The notes: a model not told the origin generated them from the letters alone. DNA of 64,000 bases from Streptomyces sp. CB02058 (GCF_001905505.1 NZ_LIPG01000004.1:124001-188000), one strand, 5' to 3'. Positions 47,523-56,896 are shown, counted from the stretch's first letter. Translations and numbers: made by a program.

Positions 47523-50054
47523 TCAGCCGCGCGTCGGCGGGCGCCAGACCGTGAAGTCGCTGATCCTGAAGTGACTGGTGACCGTGCGGAAGGCGAAGTG
47601 ACCGCTGGTGTACGGCTCGGGGTCCTTGTAGTCGAACACGAGGCTGCCGTTGTTCCACCACTGCACGGTCGGGCCGTCGGAGACGATCCGGACCCGGTTG
47701 GGCTCGTTGGCCGTCAGCAGCGGGGCTGTGTAGTCGAGCAGGAGCGGGCGGTTGCCCGCCTCGCCGACGTAACGGCGCAGCCTGGACGTGGTGTTGGAGT
47801 TGGCGCCGTAGCCCACGTAGTAGGTCGTGAGGTGGTCGTACTCCGCCAGGGCTCCCCCGCGTCCGGTGCCGAATATGTCGCCGGGCGAGCGGACGTCCGT
47901 GGCGTTCCAGAAGTTGTTGAGGTCGGACACCCGGTCGTTGGCACCGCCGGCGGACACCGCGGTCGCCGTGTACTCGATCTCGTACGGCCCGCTGAGCCTG
48001 CGGTCGAACCAGACCGTGGCTCCGGCGGGCACGTCGATGTCGAGGACGCCGTCGGCGGCCGTCACGGACCCGCCGTCCTGGAGCTCGGAGGTCCACAGGC
48101 CGGTGCCGGAGCGGAAGGTGTCGCCCGCGATCGCGGTCCAGGCACGGTCGGGGCCGGTGTCGGTCCGGATCGCGGGCCTGGGCGGGTTCTTGGAACCGTA
48201 ACCGAGGTAGTAGTCCGTGAACGTGGACTGGAGGTAGCCGCGCACGGTCCAGCCCAGGCGGTAGGCCGGGTTGTGGGCCAGGGTGTAGAGGCGGGTGGAG
48301 GTTGGCTCGGTGGTCGAGTAGAGGCGGAGGGCCGTGTGGTCCTCGGTCTCCGCGAGGATCTCCTCACGCCAGTCGCCGAGAATGTCCCCGTAGAAGGGGG
48401 TGGCGTTGCGGGCGCCCGCGACGACTCCGCTGGGGTCGAACACACGGGTGCTCGTCTCGGTGGCGGGGTTCCACTTCTCGACGTGGGTGCCGTCGAGGAG
48501 TTCGGCTCCCTTGTCGCCGTCCCACCACACACGGAAGTTGACGCTGGGTGTGGTGCCGGAGACCTTGCCGTCCCGGACGTTGCGCACGCCCGCGCCGGGC
48601 GCGGTGACATCGGCGGTGGACGTCCAGTGTTCGAGGCCCTTGTGACGGGGGTCGATGTCTGCCGTGGTGCCGCGGCCGACATCGAGGTCCGCCTCGCTCG
48701 CGGGGTCGGCGGGGTGCTCGCCGGTCACCAGGCGCTCGCCGGTGTCCGCGTCGTAGTAGTACCAGGGGAAGCGGGAGACGACGCCGAGCTCGGACTGCTG
48801 GATCGCGAAGCCTTCGAGCCCCGGTCTGTCGGGGTCCAGGTCGGCGATGTGGAAGCGGTCGCCGTGGCCGGCGCCGTCGACGACGTAGCGCAGGGTCCCG
48901 TCGCTGTTGACGACGTAGTTGCCGTCGGCGATGTCGTCCTTGCCGTCCTGGTCGACGTCGACGGTGCGGATCTGGTGGAAACTCGTGGCACCGCTGTCGG
49001 CCGGTACGACGTACTTCCAGTTCGGCTTCAGCGCGCGGCCGTCGAAGTCCCAGGTCTGGATGAGCGTGCGGAAGGCACCGCGCTTGGCACCCACCCGCGT
49101 GACGAGTTTGGTCACCAGGCTCGGGTGGACCCCGTCGAGGTACGCAATGCCGAACTGACCGCCGGAGGGACCGTCGGCGGTGAAGTCGTCGGGCACCGGC
49201 TGCCGTGTGCGTTCGACGCCGGTGGCGCCGTCGATGACCGAGACGAACTGGCCGGCGGGCGACGCCGCCCGGACCTTGCCCCCGTCGGCGAAGGTGGTGC
49301 CGTCCGCGGTGTGGACCAGCACCTCGGCCCTGCCGTCGCTGTCCAGGTCGTACACGGTGACGTTGTCGTCGTTGCGGAATCCGCCGATGGCGGTGGAGCC
49401 GCTGATCGCGGCCGGCGCCGGGTCGTTGGCGCCGTTGCCGGGCGCCTGGGTGTACGAGCCGGGCCCCTGGTCGACGCGCCACAGGCGCTCACCGGTGAGG
49501 GTGTACGCCTCCAGCAGGTCCGGCCGGTCCCGGGTGCCGGACAGCCGGCTGACCACGAGCTCGTAGCCGCCGTCACCGTCGAGGTCACCGGGCCAGGCGT
49601 GCTGAACGGTGTACCCGGCGGCATCGGCCAGGGGTATCTCCGCGTACCCCTTCACGAAGTCCAGGGCGCCGCCGCTCGGCTTCCTCTCACGGCCGTCGAC
49701 GACCGCGCGCACGGTGTAGGCGCCGTGTCCGCGGTTGTTGTCCTGATAGGTGGTGGAGGAGGTGACGGGCCGGTGGTTCAGCCGCTTGCCGCCCCGGTAG
49801 ACGTTGAAGGCGATGTCGGAGCCGTACTCCGTGCCGAGCAGCCGCCAGCTGAGGAACGTGCCCTTCCCCGAGGGCACGGCGACGAGCCCCCGGTCGAGGT
49901 TCTCCAGGATCCTGCGGGTCTGTGGCTGGGCGGCGTGACCGGACTTGTCCCCTGGGGGAGCGGCGTGCGCGGACGGGGCGGCGAGCAGGCCGGCGAGAGC
50001 GGCCACGGCGCTCACCGCCGCGATTCTGCGGCGTCCTGGACGGACGGGGAGCAT
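47523..50054 (-). CDS. Rhamnogalacturonan lyase (PL11) with C-terminal DUF6250 domain
   Basis: This 843-residue secreted enzyme cleaves the rhamnogalacturonan-I backbone of pectin by beta-elimination. A signal peptide (RRRIAAVSAVAALAGLLAAPSAHA) is followed by the PL11 eight-bladed propeller, marked by RRILENLDRGLVAVPSGKGTFLSWRLLG, WPGDLDGDGGYELVVSRLSG, several DxDxDG calcium loops, FYGDILGDWREEI and YNPAYRLG-like HNPAYRLGW. The last 200 residues form a beta-sandwich of the DUF6250 type (GPYEIEYTATAVS, YVGYGANSNTTSRLRRY), probably carbohydrate-contacting. The ATG at 50054 follows GGAGGATCC. A GGAAAGCGCT half-site upstream suggests a LacI-type regulator. Confidence 0.92.
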   Translation of the reverse strand: MLPVRPGRRRIAAVSAVAALAGLLAAPSAHAAPPGDKSGHAAQPQTRRILENLDRGLVAVPSGKGTFLSWRLLGTEYGSDIAFNVYRGGKRLNHRPVTSSTTYQDNNRGHGAYTVRAVVDGRERKPSGGALDFVKGYAEIPLADAAGYTVQHAWPGDLDGDGGYELVVSRLSGTRDRPDLLEAYTLTGERLWRVDQGPGSYTQAPGNGANDPAPAAISGSTAIGGFRNDDNVTVYDLDSDGRAEVLVHTADGTTFADGGKVRAASPAGQFVSVIDGATGVERTRQPVPDDFTADGPSGGQFGIAYLDGVHPSLVTKLVTRVGAKRGAFRTLIQTWDFDGRALKPNWKYVVPADSGATSFHQIRTVDVDQDGKDDIADGNYVVNSDGTLRYVVDGAGHGDRFHIADLDPDRPGLEGFAIQQSELGVVSRFPWYYYDADTGERLVTGEHPADPASEADLDVGRGTTADIDPRHKGLEHWTSTADVTAPGAGVRNVRDGKVSGTTPSVNFRVWWDGDKGAELLDGTHVEKWNPATETSTRVFDPSGVVAGARNATPFYGDILGDWREEILAETEDHTALRLYSTTEPTSTRLYTLAHNPAYRLGWTVRGYLQSTFTDYYLGYGSKNPPRPAIRTDTGPDRAWTAIAGDTFRSGTGLWTSELQDGGSVTAADGVLDIDVPAGATVWFDRRLSGPYEIEYTATAVSAGGANDRVSDLNNFWNATDVRSPGDIFGTGRGGALAEYDHLTTYYVGYGANSNTTSRLRRYVGEAGNRPLLLDYTAPLLTANEPNRVRIVSDGPTVQWWNNGSLVFDYKDPEPYTSGHFAFRTVTSHFRISDFTVWRPPTRG

Positions 50055-50072
50055 GGTGGATCCTCCGAAGCG

Positions 50073-50083
50073 TGGAAAGCGCT
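50073..50083 (-). promoter_or_regulatory. LacI-type half-operator upstream of the PL11 gene
   Basis: TGGAAAGCGCT (50073-50083), with the palindromic core AGCGCT, lies about 20-30 bases upstream of the lyase start. LacI-family sugar regulators often bind such sequences. The rest of the 366-base gap to 50420 holds no gene. Confidence 0.3.
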
Positions 50084-50420
50084 GTCTGCGAAGATCCACA
50101 CTGCGGGCCGGGAAACCCCGCTGTCGATGATTTCCGGCGCGCTGCCACGTGACCGCAATCTGCGGCACATCCGGCCGTCACGGACCGGGCGGCGGCACGG
50201 GACGGACGAACGCGGATCGGCCCGCGGCGGTGGCAGACGCGGCGCCCGACACCGCACATGGTCGAAGTGTGGGCCCGGATGGCGTTTCCAGGTGCGCGCG
50301 GGCGCCCCGCCGGGTGATGGTGGACCTCCTTCGGAATGCGCCGCGGCGCACTCCCCGTCCCGGCCCGGCCGAGGGCGATCCAATCCCGGCCAGGCGTACT
50401 GGCTCTGCTGAGGAGGCTCC

Positions 50421-50852
50421 ATGAACTGGACACTCGAGGTCATCCCCGTCCCGGTCACCGACATGGACCGGGCGAAGGAGTTCTACGCCGACAAGGCGGG
50501 CTTCAAGCTGGATCTGGACGACGAGGTCGCTCCGGGCATGCGCATCATCCAGCTGACCCCGCCCGGCTCACGGTGTTCGATCGCCATGCTCCAGGGCATG
50601 CCCGCGGCTCCCGGCATGGAGGTGATGGCTCCCGGCACGCTCCAGGGACTCCAGGTCTGCGTCACGGACATCGAGGCGGCACGCGCCGAGCTGACGGGCC
50701 GGGGCGTCGACGTGTCCCCGATCCGGCATGTGGGGGCGACGGGCTGGGAGGAGGGCAAGGGTGACACCTGGAACTCGTTCATGTCCTTCTCCGACCCGGA
50801 CGGCAACGGATGGGTGGTCCAGGAGGCGCCCTCGGAGCTCTCGGAGCGCTGA
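50421..50852 (+). CDS. VOC/glyoxalase superfamily protein
   Basis: This 143-residue protein has the paired beta-alpha-beta-beta-beta modules of the VOC fold: VIPVPVTDMDRAKEFYADKAGFKL, then LQGLQVCVTDIEAARAELTGRGVDV, and a C-terminal SFSDPDGNGWVVQE that provides the last metal ligand (Glu). Members include glyoxalases, dioxygenases and antibiotic-binding proteins, so the function is open. GAGGAGG precedes the ATG by five bases. It is a single gene between plant-directed secreted proteins. Confidence 0.88.
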   Translation: MNWTLEVIPVPVTDMDRAKEFYADKAGFKLDLDDEVAPGMRIIQLTPPGSRCSIAMLQGMPAAPGMEVMAPGTLQGLQVCVTDIEAARAELTGRGVDVSPIRHVGATGWEEGKGDTWNSFMSFSDPDGNGWVVQEAPSELSER

Positions 50853-50862
50853 CGCCCCGTCG

Positions 50863-50908
50863 GCCCGGCGGGTGCCGGGGGCCGGACGGCCACCCCGGCC
50901 CGCCGGGC
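50863..50908. terminator. Bidirectional terminator (VOC / NLP)
   Basis: GCCCGGCGGG (50863-50872) pairs with CCCGCCGGGC (50899-50908), between the VOC stop at 50852 and the NLP stop at 50919. Confidence 0.6.
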
Positions 50909-50918
50909 GGTCCGTTGC

Positions 50919-51686
50919 TCAGGCGTACGAGTCGAAGGGGATTCCGGCCGGTTCGGCCTTCTCCAGGTGGTTGTTGAAATTGCCGTCCTTGAGGCCGAAG
51001 ACGGCGCTGCCGAAGTCAGCCTGGCTCAGCTTGTCGCGCAGACCTGCCGGGTAGCCGTTCCAGCCGACGAGGGCCGGGTAGCGCCAGTCGTGGTAGTGGT
51101 TCTCGGGCGGCTCGTCGTTGGAGTTCGCGGGGCGGAAGCAGTGGGTGCTCACACCGTCCTTGTGATAGACGATCTTGGGATGTGTCCCGTCCCAGCGGAT
51201 CGCTCCGGCGTCGTGGACGTCGAAGTCGCCGTGGGCGGAGGTGGAGACGTAGCGGGCCACGTTGTCCTTGACCCAGACCACGACGTGCTCCCAGTCGTGC
51301 CTGTGGCCGCCGAGCCCGCTGCCCGCCACCGCCTGGTCCTTCTCGAAGTAGAGGCCGTACATGACCGCGCACCAGCCGTTGTTGCACGTGGAGCGGGCGT
51401 AGCCGTTGGTGTTGTCCAGATCCACGGCGTCACGGCAGCTGCCGTTCACGGCGCCGGTGGTGTTGAGTCCGGCGGCGATCGTCCCGTCGGGGCCGATGGC
51501 CGGCGTGGGGTAGCAGCCGTCCGTGTCGTAGTCGTATGCGGGCTGGAAGCTCTGTTCCAGCACGTCCGCTGCGGCGGGCAGCGCGGTCGGCGGGGCGGCG
51601 AACGCGCTGCTTCCCGACGCCACGACCAGCGCGACGGCGCTGGCGACGACGAGTGAGACCTTGCGGATCGGTGCTCTGCTTTTCAC
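50919..51686 (-). CDS. NPP1/NLP-family necrosis- and ethylene-inducing-like protein
   Basis: This 255-residue secreted protein has a signal peptide (IRKVSLVVASAVALVVASGSSAFA) and the NPP1 domain. The diagnostic heptapeptide GHRHDWE is intact at residues 127-133, including the Asp and Glu that coordinate the divalent metal in plant-pathogen NLPs. Cysteines at 58, 84, 101 and 106 may form two disulfides. NLPs of this kind bind plant sphingolipids and damage dicot membranes or trigger defence; whether this one is toxic is untested. The GTG at 51686 follows GGGAGG. It lies between a rhamnogalacturonan lyase and a pectate lyase. Confidence 0.92.
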   Translation of the reverse strand: MKSRAPIRKVSLVVASAVALVVASGSSAFAAPPTALPAAADVLEQSFQPAYDYDTDGCYPTPAIGPDGTIAAGLNTTGAVNGSCRDAVDLDNTNGYARSTCNNGWCAVMYGLYFEKDQAVAGSGLGGHRHDWEHVVVWVKDNVARYVSTSAHGDFDVHDAGAIRWDGTHPKIVYHKDGVSTHCFRPANSNDEPPENHYHDWRYPALVGWNGYPAGLRDKLSQADFGSAVFGLKDGNFNNHLEKAEPAGIPFDSYA

Positions 51687-51815
51687 AGTGTCCTCCCGGT
51701 CGGCGCGTGGTGGGGGCACGCGGCTACGCTTGACATGCCCATCGCATGCGCAGCGAACCGCGCGGGCCCGCCTCGACGGCCGCCGGGAGTACGGCCAGAG
51801 GTGAGGGGCGGCGGC

Positions 51816-52955
51816 CTACGGCGCGGGGCGGCGCGCGGGCGCCCCTGACGTCGCGGCACCCGCCGTGCCGGCCTGGGCGTTCCGGCCCGGGCGCAGGGTC
51901 CACGGCACCGGATCGGTGTTCATCAGCCACCCGTCGGCGATCAGCCGGCGGATGACGAAGATCCGCAGGTCCCTGGACATCTTCCCCCAGCCCAGGCCCT
52001 TGCAGAGCTGTTTGACGGAGGGTCCGTGGCCGTGCGAGGCCCGGAAGGCGGCCGCGAACCGGGCCGCGGGAGGCCCCTGGTCGGGATACCTCGCCTCCCA
52101 GGCGCCGTACGCCCTACGGACCTTCTCCTCGAACTGGGCGGGCACGGCCTTGCGCATGAAGGCCTCCGACACCCTGACGGTGGACAGCGCGCAGTCCTCG
52201 CAGTTCTCGACCGCCTCGACGTGCCGCCGCAGGGCGACGCTCACCCCAGCCTTCCACTCGTCCCAGCTCGGCGTCTCCTCCACGGGGCCGTCGTCCGCCC
52301 GGGGCAGGTCGACGGGGACGGGGCGCAGGCCCGACAGGTGCCGTACGCCTTCGCCCAGCAGATAGCCGCTCCCGTCCAGCTCCCGCAGGAAGCCCTTGGC
52401 GAGCAGTTCCGGCAGGGCGGGCAGGCAGTCGGCGGGCAGGTCCGCGGGCAGGGTGCCGTGCTCGTCGGCCGGTCCGTGGGCCGCGAGGTAGAGGGCCGCC
52501 AGCCGTGCGGCGGTCGAGGTCTTCTTGACGGGCTTGGCGGACAGCGTCCTGGTCGTCCATCCCGAGACCCGGGACCGCATCACCTTGCCGAAGGGCAGCC
52601 GCCGGTCGGCGAATTCCGGCAGGGTGATCGCCACGGGGGTGACGAGGTCTCCCCCGAGCAGCGCCTCCTGCCCCGTCCAGCCGAGGGCGGAGACGGCGAG
52701 GACGGCCCCCTCGGCATCGGCCAGTCGGAGGGAGCGCAGGTCCTGGCCGGTGAGATTGCCGATCCCGCTCCGCGCCGCCCGGATGGTGACCACCACCGCG
52801 AGGAGCCGCGCATCGGCCCCCTCGAGCGGCAGCGAGGCCACATGGGCCAGGAGCTCACGCGCTGCTTCCCCCTGGCGGGGCGTCAGGAGGAAGGGATTCG
52901 GCTTCACCGCCGGAGGGACCGGGGCCGGGGGCGAACTCACAGAGGAAGGAGGCAC
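51816..52955 (-). CDS. Hypothetical protein with C-terminal winged-helix-like region
   Basis: This 379-residue cytoplasmic protein begins with a Pro/Ser-rich tail and has no signal peptide. Recognisable parts are FLLTPRQGEAARELLAHVASLPLEG, a CEDC cysteine pair near residue 250, and a C-terminal segment (SVKQLCKGLGWGKMSRDLRIFVIRRLIADGWLMNTDPVPWTLRPG) that could be a winged helix for DNA binding. I recall similar Streptomyces-specific proteins without assigned function. The GTG at 52955 gives the full frame; the ribosome site is weak. A transcriptional role is only a guess. Confidence 0.65.
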   Translation of the reverse strand: MPPSSVSSPPAPVPPAVKPNPFLLTPRQGEAARELLAHVASLPLEGADARLLAVVVTIRAARSGIGNLTGQDLRSLRLADAEGAVLAVSALGWTGQEALLGGDLVTPVAITLPEFADRRLPFGKVMRSRVSGWTTRTLSAKPVKKTSTAARLAALYLAAHGPADEHGTLPADLPADCLPALPELLAKGFLRELDGSGYLLGEGVRHLSGLRPVPVDLPRADDGPVEETPSWDEWKAGVSVALRRHVEAVENCEDCALSTVRVSEAFMRKAVPAQFEEKVRRAYGAWEARYPDQGPPAARFAAAFRASHGHGPSVKQLCKGLGWGKMSRDLRIFVIRRLIADGWLMNTDPVPWTLRPGRNAQAGTAGAATSGAPARRPAP

Positions 52956-53146
52956 GCCCTGTACAACGTGACCGACGGGCCGAGGTCACCCTTCGTACGG
53001 ACATTCGCAGCACGGTCCGGCGGGAAGGACGCACAGGACTCGTTCCCCGAACCGTGAGAGCAGACCGGACGTGAACGGGGCAACGTTTCGGGCCACGGCG
53101 GCGACTGTCCTTCCGTCAGCCGTCTCGTCTTGACCCGGGAGTTCGT

Positions 53147-54343
53147 ATGCGCATCGTCGGCCTGTCCCTGGCAGTGGTCCTGGGGGCCGTCATCTCAGCG
53201 GCACCGGACGACGCCTCGGCCGCCGCGTCGCCCATCGTCGTGGCGGTGAACGGCGACGACTCCGCCGCGGGCACCCTGGCCCAGCCCCTGCGCACCATCC
53301 AGGCCGCGGTCGACCGGGCAGGGCCCGGGGATGCCATCGCCGTCCGGGGCGGCACCTACGCCCTCGTGGACAACATCACCATCACCACCTCGGGAGAGGC
53401 CTCCCAGCCGATCTCGCTCGGCGCGTACCAGGGCGAACGGGTCGTCATCGACGGCGAGGCGCTGCCCGCGAGCCACACGCCGGTGGGCGGCAGCATCCCG
53501 CGCGCAGAGCGCGGCGCGATCCACCAGGAGGCCTCGTACTGGCGGGTGTCCGGCCTGGAGATCATCAACGGTCCGTACGGCTACTACTGCGACGGCTGTG
53601 ACGGCAATGTCTTCTCCGGGCTCACGACCCGCGACAACTACGAGACGGGCTTCCAGCTCCAGGGCGACTCCAGCGACAACCAGATCCTCGGACTCGACAG
53701 CTTCGGCAACCGCGATCCGCGCAAGAACGGCGAGAGCGCGGACGGCCTCGGCATCAAGGAGGGCAGCGGAACGGGCAACGTGGTGCGAGGGGCGCGCCTG
53801 TGGAACAACGTGGACGACGGCTTCGACGCCTGGAAGTTCGCGTCCCCGGTGCTGATCGAGAACACGATCGCGTACGGCAACGGAGTCGACCGCTGGGGCT
53901 TCCCGGACTTCGCGGGTGACGGCAACGGCTTCAAGCTCGGAGGCGGCACACCGGCCCCGGCGGTGGGGCACACCGTACGGAATTCGGTCGCGTTCCGGAA
54001 CGCGAAGCACGGGCTCACCGACAACGGCAACCCGGGCACGCTCACCGTCAACCGTACGACGACGTTCCGCAACGGCGGAACGGGTTTCGATGCCGATACC
54101 ACGGCGGCGCGGGCGACGCTCACCGCGAATCTGTCCGTCTCGGACGCACGCCCCGCCGCCCTCGGCGCGGACACCGCGTCCAAGGGCAACTCCTGGGACA
54201 TCGGCGGCACCTGGAACGATGCCTCGGTCCTCAGCACGGACACGGGCCCGATCACCGGAGCACGCGGTGCGGACGGCTCCCTGCCGCCGGCCCCGGCCTT
54301 CCTCGTGCCGCGCAACGGCGCCGCTGTCGGGGCCCGGCTGTGA
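53147..54343 (+). CDS. Pectate lyase, family PL9
   Basis: This 398-residue secreted right-handed beta-helix protein cleaves polygalacturonate by beta-elimination. The signal peptide ends near DDASAAA and is followed by VVAVNGDDSAAGTLAQPLRTIQAAVDRAGPGD. Compared with Pel9A of Erwinia chrysanthemi, the calcium ligands Asp209/233/234/237 and catalytic Lys273 correspond here to Asp199, Asp223, Asp224, Asp227 (VDDGFDAW) and Lys263 (GNGFKLGGG), all shifted by exactly ten. It should therefore be active. It complements the PL11 enzyme in pectin breakdown. The ATG follows GGGAG at five bases. Confidence 0.92.
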   Translation: MRIVGLSLAVVLGAVISAAPDDASAAASPIVVAVNGDDSAAGTLAQPLRTIQAAVDRAGPGDAIAVRGGTYALVDNITITTSGEASQPISLGAYQGERVVIDGEALPASHTPVGGSIPRAERGAIHQEASYWRVSGLEIINGPYGYYCDGCDGNVFSGLTTRDNYETGFQLQGDSSDNQILGLDSFGNRDPRKNGESADGLGIKEGSGTGNVVRGARLWNNVDDGFDAWKFASPVLIENTIAYGNGVDRWGFPDFAGDGNGFKLGGGTPAPAVGHTVRNSVAFRNAKHGLTDNGNPGTLTVNRTTTFRNGGTGFDADTTAARATLTANLSVSDARPAALGADTASKGNSWDIGGTWNDASVLSTDTGPITGARGADGSLPPAPAFLVPRNGAAVGARL

Positions 54344-54421
54344 GCGGGGGCCGCACGGTCGGGCGGCCGGAGCGGCACTCCCCCGCGGGTCCAGGCGACA
54401 GCGGCTCTGTATCGTCGCCGC

Positions 54422-54916
54422 ATGACCGTTCTCGAGCGCCTTCGTCCTGATCACGCTCCGGCCCTGCTCGCCTTCGAGCGTGAGAATCGCGCGTACTTCG
54501 CCGCCTCGATCCCGGACCGGGGGGACGAATTCTTCACCGGGTTCGCCGCGCGTCACGCCGAGCTGCTCGCCGAACAGGCAGCGGGACTGCACCACTTCCA
54601 TGTCCTGGCGGACGGCGGGGGCGCGGTGCTGGGACGGTTCAACCTCCTCGATGTCGAGGACGGATCGGCCGAGCTCGGTTACCGCGTCGCCGAGCGGGCG
54701 TCGGGCCGCGGGCTCGCCACCTCGGCGGTCCGCGACGTGTGCGCGCTGGCCCTCGCGGAGTACGGACTGACCGTGCTGCGGGCCAGGACGACGGTGGACA
54801 ACGCGGGTTCCAGGGCGGTGCTGTTCCGCGCGGGATTCGCCGAGGCCGGCACCCTCACGCTGATGGGGAAGCCCGGGCTCCGCTTCACCCGGTATCTGGC
54901 GGCCCCCGGCGGCTGA
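54422..54916 (+). CDS. GNAT-family N-acetyltransferase (RimJ-like)
   Basis: This 164-residue enzyme has the GNAT fold, with ELGYRVAERASGRGLATSAVRDVCALA as the acetyl-CoA-binding V/RGxGxA region and TTVDNAGSRAVLFRAGFAEAG as the following strand-helix. It resembles RimJ/RimL-type acetyltransferases, which modify protein N termini or small amines. The start at 54422 is in line with the family. No partner genes are evident. Confidence 0.88.
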   Translation: MTVLERLRPDHAPALLAFERENRAYFAASIPDRGDEFFTGFAARHAELLAEQAAGLHHFHVLADGGGAVLGRFNLLDVEDGSAELGYRVAERASGRGLATSAVRDVCALALAEYGLTVLRARTTVDNAGSRAVLFRAGFAEAGTLTLMGKPGLRFTRYLAAPGG

Positions 54917-55014
54917 GCCGCACGCACCTCGAGCCCGCGCCTGCCCGGAACGCGCACCGGCGGCGCACCGCGATGCGGTCCGCCACCGATGAGTTGTCCG
55001 GGATGGTGCTGTGA

Positions 55015-55842
55015 TCAGTTGTCGTAGATCTGCTCGTCCGTGATCGTGCCCTTGGCCGCGTCCACGTCGAAGACGGTCCTGTTCCAGTCCTTGGTGACCA
55101 CGTCGACCTGCCAGACCAGGACCTGGCTGTCGTTCTCGTCGAGGCTCATCGAGGTGACCCAGCCGTCCGCCTTGTCCGTGGCGACCTTGGCGGCCTGCTC
55201 GGGGGTCTGCGTCGCCTTGGCTACCTGATCCGCCAGCTCCTGCTTGTCGGCGTCGCTCTGGTCGGGGTCCGTCGTGGAGTCGAGGACCTTTCCGGACACG
55301 GCGTCGATGGTCACGTCGTGCGCGGTACCGTCCTCCTCCACGACCTCCGCGATCCACTTCGGCGTGTCGGAGCTGCCACTGGGGCTGGCGGAGCCGGTCG
55401 GGCTCGGGCTGCCGGTCGGGCTGCCGGAGGGGCTGGGGCTGCCGGTCGGGCTGCCCGTCGGGCTGGGGCTGCCGGTCGCGTCATCGTCGTCGTCGAGGGG
55501 CTCGAGGTCGAGATCGACCAGCTTGCCGCCGGACACCTCGCCGACGGCCGTGGTGGCCGCCTTGTCGAAGGTGACCTTGACGTTCGAGAGCAGGTCCTTG
55601 CGCTTGGTCTGCGCCTCGGTCAGCTGGGCCGTCGCGGAGGGACTGCCGGAGGGGCTGGTCGTCTGCTTCGGGAGGACCTTCGCGGCCTCCGAGGTGGCCG
55701 CTGCGGTCTTGTCACCGCTGTCCTGGCCACAACCGGTCACAAGGGTGGCCGCGAGGGCGGCGGCGCACAGGGCGCCTCCCGCGACGCGGAGCCGGCGGGT
55801 ACGCGAGGAAACGGTCTTATTTCGGCGGGGCTCAAATCTCAT
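55015..55842 (-). CDS. PepSY-domain lipoprotein
   Basis: This 275-residue exported protein has a signal peptide with lipobox VTGC (Cys about residue 38), then a first PepSY-like module (LTEAQTKRKDLLSNVKVTFDKAATTAVGEVSGG), a low-complexity linker of GSPSPTGSP-type repeats, and a second PepSY module (WIAEVVEEDGTAHDVTIDAVSGKVLD; GWVTSMSLDENDSQVLVWQVDVV). PepSY domains often inhibit proteases or act as periplasmic modulators. The linker probably spans the cell wall. The ATG at 55842 is chosen because it places the basic N region next to the signal core. Confidence 0.82.
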   Translation of the reverse strand: MRFEPRRNKTVSSRTRRLRVAGGALCAAALAATLVTGCGQDSGDKTAAATSEAAKVLPKQTTSPSGSPSATAQLTEAQTKRKDLLSNVKVTFDKAATTAVGEVSGGKLVDLDLEPLDDDDDATGSPSPTGSPTGSPSPSGSPTGSPSPTGSASPSGSSDTPKWIAEVVEEDGTAHDVTIDAVSGKVLDSTTDPDQSDADKQELADQVAKATQTPEQAAKVATDKADGWVTSMSLDENDSQVLVWQVDVVTKDWNRTVFDVDAAKGTITDEQIYDN

Positions 55843-55968
55843 GCTGGCATGCCTAGCCGCCCACACGAACAGTCATGTTGTCCGACCGGCGGGTGTCACC
55901 CGATCGACGGCATCGTCCGCCCATTCGGCGTGTCGCCCGGCACCCCCGGGCCGCCACGCCGTCCGCAC

Positions 55969-56010
55969 ACGGGGATGACGCCGGTTCCGTGGAACCGGCG
56001 TCATCCCCGT
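55969..56010 (-). terminator. Strong terminator after the DUF5133 gene
   Basis: A 20-bp perfect stem (55969-55988 with 55991-56010) around a 2-base centre begins 15 bases beyond the stop of the DUF5133 gene. Confidence 0.85.
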
Positions 56011-56025
56011 GGGCGCTGTGCGGCG

Positions 56026-56280
56026 TCAGGCGGTCAGCTGCACCTCGGCCGGCCCGGCCGACGTCCCGAGCGGACCCGCGGAAGGTACGGCGCCCAGCCG
56101 GGCCGCCGCCGCGGCCAGCGCGTCCGGCACGGTCCTGGTACCGGTCGTGACGCAGAGGGTGTACGAGACGTCCTCCAGCCGACGGCTGCTCTCGGAAGTA
56201 CCGAGCCGCGCATGGGCACTTCGCAGTGACTCGTAGCGCTTGACGAGATTCCGCAGCGTTGCGGGATTGGCCATCAGCAC
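56026..56280 (-). CDS. DUF5133 family protein
   Basis: This 84-residue cytoplasmic protein starts MLMANPATLRNLVKRYES and contains RRLEDVSYTLCVTTGTR, both typical of the DUF5133 family of small helical Streptomyces proteins. The function is not known. The GTG at 56280, with AGAGGA six bases upstream, is preferred. The gene has its own strong terminator. Confidence 0.85.
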   Translation of the reverse strand: MLMANPATLRNLVKRYESLRSAHARLGTSESSRRLEDVSYTLCVTTGTRTVPDALAAAAARLGAVPSAGPLGTSAGPAEVQLTA

Positions 56281-56558
56281 GGCAGTTCCTCTCCACAGGG
56301 CGGCCGGGAGCCCGTGGGCCCCGCGCCGACGAAGTCCGATCGCGCCGGCGGAACCGCCTGGCGTCACGGGCGGCCGTGCGAAGCTGACAGCACGCGTCCG
56401 ATCCCTTGCAGTTGATGGTCGCTCCGCCTCACCCATTCCGCATCCGCAGTCACGCAAGGTCACACGTCCGGGCTCCCGGAGCGCCGTGCTCCCCGGTGGG
56501 AAACAATGGAAGACGACGGGCGGTCACCGCCGCGTGCCCGCCCGGTCGGGAGGTGGTC

Positions 56559-56813
56559 ATGGATTACCCGGAGAGCTACGAGCTCATGTTCCAGGCGGGC
56601 GGCGCCGAGGACGACGTGGTCGTCGTCCACCTCACGGCCCGCTCCGGTGCGGGCGGTTACCCCGTCTACGAGGACGAGACCGGAATCGTGCGCGCGGAGA
56701 TCAGCGAGCGCGGCGAGGTGCGCATGCAGGCCAGCGGCGGCCACCAGATGCTCGGGGCCCCGCTGCGGGCCCGGCCGCTGAGCCGGTCCGCCGCCACGCA
56801 CCGTCCCCGCTGA
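56559..56813 (+). CDS. DUF6296 family protein
   Basis: This 84-residue protein, with YELMFQAGGAEDDVVVVHLT, YPVYEDETGIVRAEISERGEV and a terminal Arg-rich tail, fits the DUF6296 family of small Streptomyces beta-sheet proteins. Role unknown. The ATG at 56559 follows GGGAGG at about five bases. It is encoded just before the fructose operon but probably independently of it. Confidence 0.75.
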   Translation: MDYPESYELMFQAGGAEDDVVVVHLTARSGAGGYPVYEDETGIVRAEISERGEVRMQASGGHQMLGAPLRARPLSRSAATHRPR

Positions 56814-56896
56814 GCACCTCGGGCCCCCACCGAGGGGCCCGGACCGCGCACGGCGGCACCCGAAGTCCGTCCATGCCCACTTCTCGTCCGAATGTG

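Noticed and set aside
55390..55480. CRISPR-like or mobile repeat in the GSPSPTG region
   Set aside because: The short repeats are in frame and encode a Pro/Ser/Gly linker of the PepSY lipoprotein.
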